Source of the DNA: Hydractinia symbiolongicarpus
Taxonomy: Eukaryota > Cnidaria > Hydrozoa > Anthoathecata > Hydractiniidae
Reading direction: 5' to 3'
Assembly: GCF_029227915.1 (NCBI RefSeq)
Contig: NC_079882.1
Span: forward strand, 30,496,001 to 30,560,000
DNA length: 64,000 nucleotides
The notes beneath the pieces are model-generated. The model did no database searches, was not told where the DNA came from, and saw only the letters and a program-made list of their open reading frames with translations. Below are positions 46,957 through 58,282 of the stretch, one piece after another (the stretch's first letter is position 1; the number at the start of each line of letters is the position of its first letter). The translations under genes and the position numbers were made by a program.

Positions 46957-48914
46957 ATAAATAAGTCATTTTTTACTGTGGGACCAATCCTAGCCGTTAG
47001 TACGCGCTGAAGATATAGAGACAGTTTCAAAAACTACATTTCATTGAGTTTCTAACGGCATCCGTCCGCTGGAAGTACATCGGTCGCGTCACATATTCAT
47101 ACCAACATGTGTTTAGCGACATGTTTCAGATATTACCAAGCTGCATGGCTTTTAACAGTGAACCAATTGACTGTGTTACTTAATTGAACTGATTTTGGAC
47201 TTTGAACTTATAAATGTGATAAATTAGACAACTGGACTCAAAGAAATAACATTCTTCTTAATTTTACATGATTGATTGAACTCAACGATTACACTAGGCG
47301 CTGTGGTAGCGCTTTATTTAAAAGTGTAGATAAATAAGTCATTATATACTGTGGGACCAATCCTAGCCGTTAGCGCCCGCTGAAGAAATAGCGACAGTTT
47401 CAGAAACTACATTTCATTGAGTTTCTAACGGTATCAGTCCGTTTGAGTCACAACGGTTGCGTCACATATTCGTAGCAACATGAATTTAGCGACATATTTC
47501 AGATATCACCAGGTTGCATGGCTTTTAACAGTGAAGCAATTGACTGTGGGACATAATTGAACTGATTTTGGACTTTGAACTTATAAATGTGATAAATGAG
47601 ATAATTGGACTCTAAGAAATAACATTCTTCTTAATTTGACATGATTGCTTGAATTTAACGATTATACATGGCGCTTTGATAGCGTTTCATTTAAAAATTT
47701 AGATAAATAAGTCATTTTTTACTGTCGGACCAATCCTAGCCGTTAGGTTGCGCTGAAGAAATAGAGACGGTTTCAAAAACTACCTCAAAAACGATTGACT
47801 GTGGGACTTAATTGAGCTGATTTTTGACTTTGAACTTATAAATGTGATAAATGGGCCAATTGGACTCCAAGAAATAACATTCTTCTTAATCTGACATGGT
47901 TGCTGGAACTCACCGAATACACTGGGCGCTGTGGTAGCGCTTCATTTAAAAATTTAGATAAATAAGTCATTTTTTACTGTGGGACCAATCCTAGCCGTTA
48001 GTACGCGCTGAAGATATAGAGACAGTTTCAAAAACTACATTTCATTGAGTTTCTAACGGCATCCGTCCGCTTGAAGTACACCGGTCGCGTCACATATTCG
48101 TACCAACATGTGTTTAGCGACATGTTTCAGATATTACCAAGCTGCATGGCTTTTAACAGTGAACCAATTGACTGTGTTAATTAATTGAACTGATTTTAGA
48201 CTGAAACTTTACAAATGTGATAAATTAGACAATTGGACTTAAAGAAATAACATTCTTCTTAATTTGACATGATTGCTTGACCTCAACGATTACACTGGGC
48301 GCTGTGATAGCGCGTTATTAGGAAATGTAGATAAATAAGTCATTTTGTACTGTGGGACCAATCTTAGCCGTTAGCGCGGGCTGAGGAAATGAAGACAGTT
48401 TCAAAAACTATATTTCATTGACTTTCTAACGTTATCAGTCCGTTTGAGTTACAACGGTTGCGTCACATACTCGTACCAACATGTATTTAGCGATATGTTT
48501 CTAATATTACCAGGTTGCATCGCTTTTAACAGTGCAACGATTGACTGTGGGACTGAATTGAACTGATTTTGGACTTTGAACTTACAAATATGATAAATGA
48601 GGCAATTGGACTCCAAGAAATAACATTCTTCTTAATTTGACATGATTGCTGGAACTCAGCGATTACACCGGGCGCTGTGGTAGCGCTTCATTTAAAAATT
48701 TAGATAAATAATTCATTTTTTAGTGTGGGAGCAATCCTTGCCGTTAGTCGCTCTGAAGAAAGAGAAACAGTTTCAAAAACATCATTTAATTGATTTTCTA
48801 ACGGTATCCGTCCGCTTGAAGCACAACGGTTGCGTCACATATTCGTACCAACATGCATTTAGCGATATGTTTCAGATATTACCAGGTTGCATCGCTTTTA
48901 ACAGTGAAACGATT
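46957..48914 (-). repeat. 2,490-bp period HOR, copy 2 (inverted block)
   Basis: Unit ends 47329, 47702, 47957 (S), 48330 and 48703. It matches 44468-46424 throughout and diverges at about 48915, where cgattgactctgg in copy 1 becomes cgattgagtgtgag. It holds the second copy of the 68-codon frame (48723-48929), whose last codons differ only because of that break. Confidence 0.85.
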
Positions 48915-51642
48915 GAGTGTGAGACTTAATTGAACTGATTTTGGACTTTGAAATTATATTTGTGATCAATGAGACAATTGGACTCCAAGAAATAACATTC
49001 TCTTTAATTTGACATGATTGCTGGAATTCATCGATAACACTGGGCGCTGCGGTAGCGCTTCTTCTAAAAATTTAGATAAAAAAGTCATTTTGTACTGTGA
49101 GACGAATCTGAGCCGTTAGCCCGGGCTGGCAAAATGAAGACAGTTTCAAAAACTATATTTCATTGACTTTCTAACGTTATCAGTCCGTTTGAGTTACAAC
49201 GGTTGCGTCACATACTCGTTCCAACATGTATTTAGCGATATGTTTCTAATATTACCAGGTGGCATCGCTTTTAACAGTGCAACGATTGACTGTGGGACTG
49301 AATTGAACTGATTTTAGACTTTGAACTTATAAACATGATAAATGAGGCAATTGGACTCCAAGAAATAACATTCTTTTTAATTTGACATGATTGCTTGAAC
49401 TCAACGATTACACTGGGCGCTGCGGTAGCGCTTCATTAAAAAATTTAGATAAATAAGTCATTTTGTACTGTGGGACCAATCCTAGACGATAGCGCACGCT
49501 GAAGAAATAGAGACAGTTTCAAAAATTGCATTTCATTGACTTTCTAACAGTATCGGTCCGTTTAAGTTACAACTGTTGCGTCAGATATTCGTACCAACAT
49601 GTATTTAGCGTTATTTGTCTGACTCTACTAGGTTGCATCGCGTTTAACAATTAAACCATTGACTGTGGGACTTAAATGAAATGATTTTGTGCTTTAACCC
49701 TAGAAATATGATAAATAAGACAACTGGACTCCAAGAAATAACATTCTTCTTAATTTGACATGATTGCTGGAATTCAGCGATTACACTGGGCGCTGCGGTA
49801 GCGCTTTATTAAAAAATTTAGATAAATAATTCATTTTTTAGTGTGGGAGCAATCCTTGCCGTTAGTCGCTCTAAAGAAATAGAAACAGTTTCAAAAACTT
49901 CATTTAATTGATTTTTTAACGGTGTCCGTCCGCTTGAAGCACAACGGTTGCGTCACATATTCGTACCAACATGTATTTAGCGATACGTTTCAGATATTAC
50001 CAGGTTGCATCGCTTTTAACAGTGAAACAATTGACTCTGGAACTTAATTGAACTGATTTTGGACTTTGACATTATAAATGTGGTGAATGAGACAATTGGA
50101 CTCCAAGAAATAACATTCTCCTTAATTTGACACGATTGCTGGAATTCAGCGATTGCACTGGGCGTTGCGGTAGCGCTTTATTAAAAAATGTAGATAAATA
50201 AGTCACTTTTTACTGTGGGACCAATCCTAGCCATTAGCTCGCACTGCAGAAATAGAGACATTTTCAAAAACTAAATTTCATTGACTTTTAAGGGTATCAC
50301 TCTGTTTGAGTTACAACGGTTGCGTCACATATTCGTACCAACATGTATTTAGCGATATGTTTCTTATATTACCAGGTTGCATCGCTTTTAACAGTGAAAC
50401 GATTGACTGTGGGACTTAATTGAACTGATTTTGGACTTTGAATTTATAAATGTGATAAATGAGCCAATTGCACTCCAAGAAATAACATTCCTCTTAATCT
50501 GACATGATTGCTTGAACTCAGCGATTACACTGGGCGCTGTGGTAGCGGTTCATTTAAAAATTTAGATAAGTAAGTCATTTTTTACTGTCGGACCAATCCT
50601 TGCCGTTAGCTCGCGCTGCAGAAATAGAGACATTTTTAAAAACTGAATTTCATTGACCTTTTAACGTTATCAGTCTGTTTGAGCTACAACGGTTGCGTTA
50701 CATATCCGTACCAACATGTATTCAGCGACATGCTTCTAATATTACAAGGTTGCATCGCTTTTAACATTGAAACGATTGAGTGTGAGACTTAATTGAACTG
50801 ATTTTGGACTTTGAAATTATATTTGTGATCAATGAGACAATTGGACTCCAAGAAATAACATTCTCTTTAATTTGACATGATTGCTGGAATTCATCGATTA
50901 CACTGGGCGCTGCGGTAGCGCTTCTTTTAAAAATTTAGATAAAAAAGTCATTTTGTACTGTGGGACCAATCTTAGCCGTTAGCGCGGGCTGGGAAAATGA
51001 AGACAGTTTCAAAAACTATATTTCATTGACTTTCTAACGTTATCAGTCCGTTTGAGTTACAACGGTTGCGCAACATATTCGTACAAACATGTATTTAGCG
51101 ATATGTTTCTTATATTACGAGGTTGCATCGCTTTTAGCAGTGAAACGATTGACTGTGGGACTTAATTGAAATGATTTTGGACTTTGAACTTATAAATGTG
51201 ATAAATGAGCCAATTGGACTGCAAGAAATAACATTCCTTTTAATCTGACATGATTGCTTGAACTCATCGATTACACTGGGCGCTGCGGTAGCGGTTCATT
51301 TAAAAATTTAGATAAATAAGTCATTTTTTACTGTCGGACCAATCCTAGCCGTTAGCTCGCGTTGCAGAAATAGAGACATTTTCAAAAACTAAATTTCATT
51401 GACCTTTTAACGTTATCAGTCTGTTTGAGCTACAACGGTTGCGTTACATATCCGTACCAACATGTATTCAGCGATATGTTTCTAATATTACAAGGTTGCA
51501 TCGCTTTTAACAGTGAAACGATTGAGTGTGAGACTTAATTGAACTGATTTTGGACTTTGAAATTATATTTGTGATCAATGAGACAATTGGACTCCAAGAA
51601 ATAACATTCTCTTTAATTTGACATGATTGCTGGAATTCATCG
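48915..51642 (-). repeat. Inverted block, right part with loose dimers
   Basis: Unit ends at 49075, 49448, 49821, 50193, 50565, 50938 and 51311; the last unit is cut at its base 43 by the junction. A subtype with gattgagtgtgagac and aattatatttgtgatcaatg appears near 48915, 50778 and 51524, the last two about 746 bp (two monomers) apart. The unit around 49630-49740 repeats the aaccctagaaatatgat subtype related to the left flank. Confidence 0.82.
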
Positions 51643-51708
51643 CGCAGCGGCCTGTGTAACCGCTGAATACCAGCAATCATGTCAAAATAAGAAGAATGTT
51701 ATTTCTTG
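51595..51708. repeat. Right inversion junction: imperfect inverted repeat
   Basis: Minus-oriented satellite ends at catcg (51638-51642) and plus-oriented satellite begins at cgcagcgg (51643) with no inserted base and no clear microhomology. Bases 51595-51633 and 51670-51708 form a 39-bp inverted repeat with three mismatches; pairing continues imperfectly to leave a spacer of about 18 bp (51643-51660). In monomer coordinates the minus unit stops at base 43 and the plus unit starts at base 25. Confidence 0.92.
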
Positions 51709-53482
51709 GCGTCCAGTTGGCTCATTTATCACATTTATAATGTCAAAGTCAAAAATCAGTTCAACTAAGTCCCACAGTCAATCGTTTCACTGTTAAAAGC
51801 GAACCTTGTAATATCAGAAACATATCGCTAAATACATGTTGGTACGAAATGTTGCGCAACCGTTGTAACTCAAACGCACTGATACCGCTAGAAAGTCAAT
51901 GAAATGTAGTTTTTGAAACTGTGTCTAATTTCTTCAGGGCGTGCTTACGCCAAGGATTGCTCCCACAGTAAAAAATGACTTATTTATCAAATTTTTTAAA
52001 TGAAGCGCTACCACACCGCCCAGTGTAATCGTTGAGTTCCAGCAACCATGTCAGATTAAGAAGAATGTTATTTCTTGGCGTTCAGTTGGCTCATTTATCA
52101 CATTTATAATGTCAAAGTCAAAAATCAGTTCAATTAAGTCCCACAGTCAATTGTTTCACTGTTAAAACCATGCAACCTCGTAATATCTGAAACATATCGC
52201 TAAATACATGTTGGTACGAATATGTGACGCAACCGTTGTGACTCAAACGGACTGATACCGTTAGAAACTCAATGAAATATTGTTTGTGAATCTGTCGCTA
52301 TTTCTTCAGCGCGCGCTAACGGCTAGGATTGGTCCCACAGTATATAATGACTTATTTATCTACATTTTTAAATAAAGCACTACCACAGCGCCTAGTGTAA
52401 TCGTTGAGTTCAATCAATCATGTAAAATTAAGAAGAGTGTTATTTCTTGCAGTCCAATTGTTTCATTTATCACATTTATAAGGTCAAAGTCAAAAATCAG
52501 TTCAATTAAGTCCCACAGTCAATCGTTTCACTGTTCAAAGCGATGAAACCTCGTAATATCAGAAACATATCGCTAAACACATGTTGGTACGAATATGTCA
52601 CGCAACCGTTGTAACTCAAACGCACTGATACCGCTAGAAAGTCAATGAAATGTAGTTTTTGAAACTGTCTCTAATTTCTTCAGGGCGTGCTAACGTTAAG
52701 GATTGCTGCCACAGTAAAAAATGACTTATTTATCCAAATTTTTAAATGAAGCGCTACCACACCGCCCAGTGTAATTGCTGAGTTCCAGCAACCATGTCAG
52801 ATTAAGAAGAATGCTATTTCTTGGAGTCCAATTATCTCATTTATCACATTTGTAAGGTCACAGTCAAAAATCAATTCAATTAAGTCCCACAGTCAATCGT
52901 TTCACTGTTCAAAGCGATGAAGCCTCGTAATATCAGAAACATATCCTTATATACATGTTGGTACGAATATATTGCGCAACCGTTGTAACTCAAACGCACT
53001 GATACCGGTAGAAAGTCAATGAAATTTAGTTTTTGAAACTGTCTCTATTTCTTCAGTGCGCGCTAACGGCAGGGATTGCTCCCGCAGTAAAAAATGACTT
53101 ACTTATCTACATTTTTTATAAAGCGCTATCACAGCGCCCAGTGTAATCGTTGAGTTCAAGCTATCATGTCAAATTAAGAAGAATGTTATTTTTTGGAGTC
53201 CGATTGGGGGATCAATAATCACATTTATAACGTCAAAGTCCAAAATCAGTTCAATTAAGTCCCACAGTCAATTGTTTCACTGTTAAAAGCCATGCAACCT
53301 GGTAATATGTGAAACATATCGCTAAACACATGTTGGTACGAATATGTCACGCAACCGTTGTAACTCAAACGCACTGATACCGCTAGAAAGTCAATGAAAT
53401 GTAGTTTTTGAAACTGTCTCAAACTTCTTCAGGGCGTGCTAACGTTAAGGATTGCTCCCACAGTAAAAAATGACTTATTTAT
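51643..53482 (+). repeat. Right flank of the inversion: five monomers
   Basis: Partial unit 51643-51987, then units at 51988, 52360, 52734 and 53107. The 52360 unit (agcgcctagtgtaatcg, gttcaatcaatcatgtaaaa) and the 52734 unit (accgcccagtg, cacagtcaaaaatcaattc, catatccttatatac, atattgcgcaacc) are close relatives of the minus-strand units at 38173-38729 and 39605-39914. The 53107 unit carries the gattgggggatc variant also found inverted at 39370. Confidence 0.88.
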
Positions 53483-54600
53483 CCAAATTTTTAAATGAAG
53501 CGCTACCGCACCGCTCAGTGTAATCGCTGAGTTCCAGCAACCATGTCAGATTAAGAAGAATGCTATTTCTTGGAGTCCAATTATCTCATTTATCACATTT
53601 GTAAGGTCACAGTCAAAAATCAATTCAATTAAGTCTCACAGTCAATCGTTTCACTGTTCAAAGCGATGAAGCCTCGTAATATCAGAAACATATCCTTATC
53701 TACATGTTGGTACATATATATTTTGCAACCGTTGTAACTCAAACGCACTGATACCGCTAGAAAGTCAATGAAATTTAGTTTTTGAAACTGTCTCTATTTC
53801 TTTAGTGCGCGCTAACGGCAGGGATTGCTCCCGCAGTAAAAAATGACTTACTTATCTACATTTTTTATAAAGCGCTATCACAGCGCCCAGTGTAATCGTT
53901 GAGTTCAAGCTATCATGTCAAATTAAGAAGAATGTTATTTTTTGGAGTCCGATTGGGGGATCAATAATCACATTTATAACGTCAAAGTCCAAAATCAGTT
54001 CAATTAAGTCCCACAGTCAATTGTTTCACTGTTAAAAGCCATGCAACCTGGTAATATGTGAAACATATTGCTAAACACATGTTGGTACGAATATGTGACG
54101 AAACCGTTGTGACTAAAACGGACTGATACCGTTAGAAACTTAAAGAAATATAGTTTTTGAAACTGTCTCCATTTCCTTAGCGCGCGCTAACGGCTAAGAT
54201 TTTTCCCACAGTACAAAATGACTTATCTAAATTTCCAAATGAAGCGCTACCGCAGCGCCCAGTGTAATCACTGAATTCCAGCAATCATGTCAAAATAAGA
54301 AAAATGTTTTTTCTTGCAGTCCAATTGGCTCATTTATCACATTTATAATGTCAAAGTCCAAAATCAGTTCAATTAAGTCCCACAGTCAATTGTTTCACTG
54401 TTAAAAGCCATGCAACCTGGTAATATGTGAAACATATCGCTAAACACATGTTGGTACGAATATGTCACGCAACCGTTGTAACTCAAACGCACTGATACCG
54501 CTAGAAAGTCAATGAAATGTAGTTTTTGAAACTGTCTCAAACTTCTTCAGGGCGTGCTAACGTTAAGGATTGCTCCCACAGTAAAAAATGACTTATTTAT
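53483..54600 (+). repeat. 1,118-bp trimer HOR, copy 1
   Basis: Units start at 53483, 53856 and 54227 (373, 371, 374 bp) and recur exactly 1,118 bp later. Marks: atccaaatttttaaatg start, tctcaaacttcttcagg, catatccttatctacatg, gattgggggatcaataatc and gacgaaaccgttgtgac. The third unit begins after the 4-bp-shortened boundary gacttatcta. Confidence 0.9.
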
Positions 54601-55717
54601 CCAAATTTTTAAATGAAGCGCTACCGCACCGCCCAGTGTAATCGCTGAGTTCCAGCAACCATGTCAGATTAAGAAGAATGCTATTTCTTGGAGTCCAATT
54701 ATCTCATTTATCACATTTGTAAGGTCACAGTCAAAAATCAATTCAATTAAGTCCCACAGTCAATCGTTTCACTGTTCAAAGCGATGAAGCCTCGTAATAT
54801 CAGAAACATATCCTTATCTACATGTTGGTACGAATATATTGCGCAACCGTTGTAACTCAAACGCACTGATACCGCTAGAAAGTCAATGAAATTTAGTTTT
54901 TGAAACTGTCTCTATTTCTTTAGTGCGCGCTAACGGCAGGGATTGCTCCCGCAGTAAAAAATGACTTACTTATCTACATTTTTTATAAAGCGCTATCACA
55001 GCGCCCAGTGTAATCGTTGAGTTCAAGCTATCATGTCAAATTAAGAAGAATGTTATTTTTTGGAGTCCGATTGGGGGATCAATAATCACATTTATAACGT
55101 CAAAGTCCAAAATCAGTTCAATTAAGTCCCACAGTCAATTGTTTCACTGTTAAAAGCCATGCAACCTGGTAATATGTGAAACATATTGCTAAACACATGT
55201 TGGTACGAATATGTGACGAAACCGTTGTGACTAAAACGGACTGATACCGTTAGAAACTTAAAGAAATATAGTTTTTGAAACTGTCTCCATTTCCTTAGCG
55301 CGCGCTAACGGCTAAGATTGGTCCCACAGTACAAAATGACTTATCTAAATTTCCAAATGAAGCGCTACCGCAGCGCCCAGTGTAATCACTGAATTCCAGC
55401 AATCATGTCAAAATAAGAAAAAAATTTTTTCTTGCAGTCCAATTGGCTCATTTATCACATTTATAATGTCAAAGTCCAAAATCAGTTCAATTAAGTCCCA
55501 CAGTCAATTGTTTCACTGTTAAAAGCCATGCAACCTGGTAATATGTGAAACATATCGCTAAACACATGTTGGTACGAATATGTGACGAAACCGTTGTGAC
55601 TAAAACGGACTGATACCGTTAGAAACTTAAAGAAATATAGTTTTTGAAACTGTCTCCATTTCCTCAGCGCGCGCTAACGGCTAAGACTGGTCCCACAATT
55701 CAAAATGACTTATTTAT
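54601..55717 (+). repeat. 1,118-bp trimer HOR, copy 2
   Basis: Units at 54601, 54974 and 55345 match copy 1 with few changes, such as accgcccag for accgctcag and gattggtcccac for gatttttcccac. The following unit (55718) belongs to another subtype, so the trimer does not continue. Confidence 0.9.
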
Positions 55718-56086
55718 CTAAACTTCTTAATTAAGCGCTACCGCAGCGGCCAGTGTAACCGCTGAATTCCAGCAATCATATCAAATTGTGAAGAATGTTA
55801 TTTCTTGGAGTCCAATTGTCTCATTTATCGCATTCATAAGTTCAATGTCCAAAATCAGTTCAATTAAGTCCCTCGGTCATTTGTTTCACTGTTAAAAGCC
55901 ATGCAACCTGGTAATATCTGAAACATATCGCTAAATACACGTTGGTACGAATATGTGACGCAACCGTTGTGATTCAAACGGACTGATACCGTTAGAAACT
56001 TAAGGAAGTATAGTTCTTGAAACTGTCTCCATTTCCTTAGCGCGCGCTAACGGCTAAGATTGGTCCCACAGCACAAAATGACTTAT
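55718..56086 (+). repeat. Single Q-type monomer (369 bp)
   Basis: First Q-type unit of zone IV: cttaattaagcgc, agcggccagtgtaaccgctg, atcaaattgtgaag, ttatcgcattcataag and ccctcggtcatttg. It is shortened by 4 bp at its right boundary (gacttatcta). Confidence 0.8.
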
Positions 56087-56431
56087 CTAAATTTCTAAAT
56101 GAAGCGCTACCGCAGCGCCCAGTGTAATCACTGAATTCCAGCAATCATGTCAAAATAAGAAAATGGTTATTTCTTGCAGTCCAATTGGCTCATTTATAAC
56201 ATTTATAATGTCAAAGTCCAAAATCAGTTCAATTAAGTCCCACAGTCAATGGTAATATCTGAAACATATCGCTAAATACATGTTGGTACGAATATGTGAC
56301 GCAACCGTTGTGATTCAAACGGACTGATACCGTTAGAAACTCAACGAAATATATTTTTTGAAACTGTCGCTATTTCTTCAGCGCGCGCTAACGACTAGGA
56401 TTGTTCCCACAGTATAAAATGACATATTTAT
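56087..56431 (+). repeat. Monomer X with 28-bp deletion (exemplar)
   Basis: The text cacagtcaatggtaatatc replaces cacagtcaat...ggtaatatc, with the tgtttcactgttaaaagc...acct segment missing. The same scar is seen in the units at 58283 and 60106, all in zone IV. It is a separate event from the 119-bp deletion of the S monomers, although both begin at nearly the same place, just after cacagtcaat. Confidence 0.9.
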
Positions 56432-58282
56432 CTACATTTTTAAATAAAGCGCTACCTCAGCGCCTAGTGTAATCGTTGAGTTCAATCAATCATGTAAAAT
56501 TAAGAAGAATGTTATTTATTGGAGTCCAATTGTCTGATTTATCACATTTATAAGTTCAAAGTTCAAAATCCGTTCAATTAAGTCCCACAGTCAATCGTTT
56601 CATTGTTAAAAGCGATGCCACCTGGTAATATCAGAAACATATCGCTAAATACATGTTGGTACAAATATGTGACGCAACCGTTGTAACTCAAACGGACTGA
56701 TACCCTTAGAAAGTCAATGAAATATAGTTTTTGAAACTGTCTCCATTTCCTTAGCGCGCGCTAACGGCTAAGATTGGTCCCACAGTACAAAATGACTTAT
56801 CTAAATTTCTAAATGAAGCGCTACCGCAGCGCCCAGTGTAATCACTGAATTCCAGCAATCATGTCAAAATAAGAAAAATGTTATTTCTTGCAGTCCAATT
56901 GGCTCATTTATTACAGTTATAATGTCAAAGTCCAAAAACAGTTCAATTAAGTCCCACAGTCAATCGTTTCACTGTTAAAAGCGATGGAACCTGGTAATAT
57001 AAGAAACATAACGCTAAGTACATGTTGGTACAAATATGTGACGCAGCCGTTGTAATTAAAACGCACTGATACCGTTAGAAAGTCAATGAAATAAAGTTTT
57101 TGAAACTGTCTCCATTTCCTCAGCGCGCGCTAACGGCTAAGATTGGTCCCACAATTCCAAATGACTTATTTATCTAAATTTCTTAATGAAGCGCTACTGC
57201 AGCGGCCAGTGTAACCGCTGAATTCCAGCAATTATGTCAAAATAAGAAGAATTTTATTTCTTGGCGTCTAATTGGCTCATTTATCACATTTATAATGTCA
57301 AAGTCCAAAATCAGTTCAATTAAGTCACAGTCAATCGTATCACAGATAAAAGCGATGCAACCTGGTAATATCAGAAAAATAACGCTAAGTACATGTTGGT
57401 ACGAATATGTGACGCACCCGTTGTAACTCAAGCGCACTGATACCGTTAGAAACTTAAGGAAATATAGTTTTTGAAACTGTCTCCATTTCCTTAGCGCGCG
57501 CTAACGGCTAAGATTGGTCCCACAGTACAAAATGACTTATCTAAATTTCTAAATGAAGCGCTACCGCAGCGCCCAGTGTAATCACTGAATTCCAGCAATC
57601 ATGTCAAAATAAGAAAAATGTTATTTCTTGCAGTACAATTGGCTCATTTATCACGTTTATAATGTTAAAGTCCAAAATCAGTTCAATTAAGTCCCACAGT
57701 CAATCGTTTCACTGTTAAAAGCGATGGAACCTGGTAATATAAGAAACATAACGCTAAGTACATGTTTGTACAAATATGTGACGCAGCCGTTGTAATTCAA
57801 ACGCACTGATACCGTTAGTAAGTCAATGAAATAAAGTTTTTGAAACTGTCTCCATTTCCTCAGCGCGCGCTAACGGCTAAGATTGGTCCCACAATTCCAA
57901 ATGACTTATTTATCTAAATTTCTTAATGAAGCGCTACTGCAGCGGCCAGTGTAACCGCTGAATTCCAGCAATCATATCAAATTGTGAAGAATGTTATTTC
58001 TTGGAGTCCAATTGTCTCATTTATCGCATTCATAAGTTCAATGTCCAAAATCAGTTCAATTAAGTCCCTCGGTCATTTGTTTCACTGTTAAAAGCCATGC
58101 AACCTGGTAATATCTAAAACATATCGCTAAATACACGTTGGTGCGAATATGTGACGCAACCGTTGTGATTCAAACGGACTGATACCGTTAGTAACTTAAG
58201 GAAGTATAGTTTTTGAAACTGTCTCCATTTCCTTAGCGCGCGCTAACGGCTAAGATTGGTCCCACAGCACAAAATGACTTAT
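56087..58282 (+). repeat. 2,196-bp six-monomer HOR
   Basis: Units start at 56087 (345 bp, 28-bp deletion), 56432, 56801 (P), 57174 (Q front), 57541 (P) and 57914 (Q). The next copy has the same order without the 56432 type. A 66-codon minus-strand frame at 57237-57437 lies in the 57174 unit. Confidence 0.87.

Larger units (their letters stand above)
38173..51642 (-). repeat. Satellite array, inverted block (zone III)
   Basis: Here the same satellite reads on the minus strand: the landmarks appear as their reverse complements, for example gcgcttcatttaaaaattta, tactgtgggaccaatc and catattcgtaccaacatg. I count about 38 units (36 whole, two cut by the junctions). Unit boundaries after 'tag' fall at 38356, 38729, 39101, 39476, 39849, 40225, 40598, 40973, 41346, 41719, 42092, 42465, 42720 and on at the same step to 51311. 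Four units are the 255-bp short form (ending 42720, 44467, 45468, 47957); the rest are 371-376 bp. The block is 13,470 bp. Nothing other than satellite is seen in it. Confidence 0.96.

Noticed and set aside
57237-57437. 66-codon minus-strand frame, duplicated at 59060-59260, with a relative at 60966-61169
   Set aside because: Repetition follows the 1,823-bp HOR. There is no promoter, codon pattern or conserved start to support coding.
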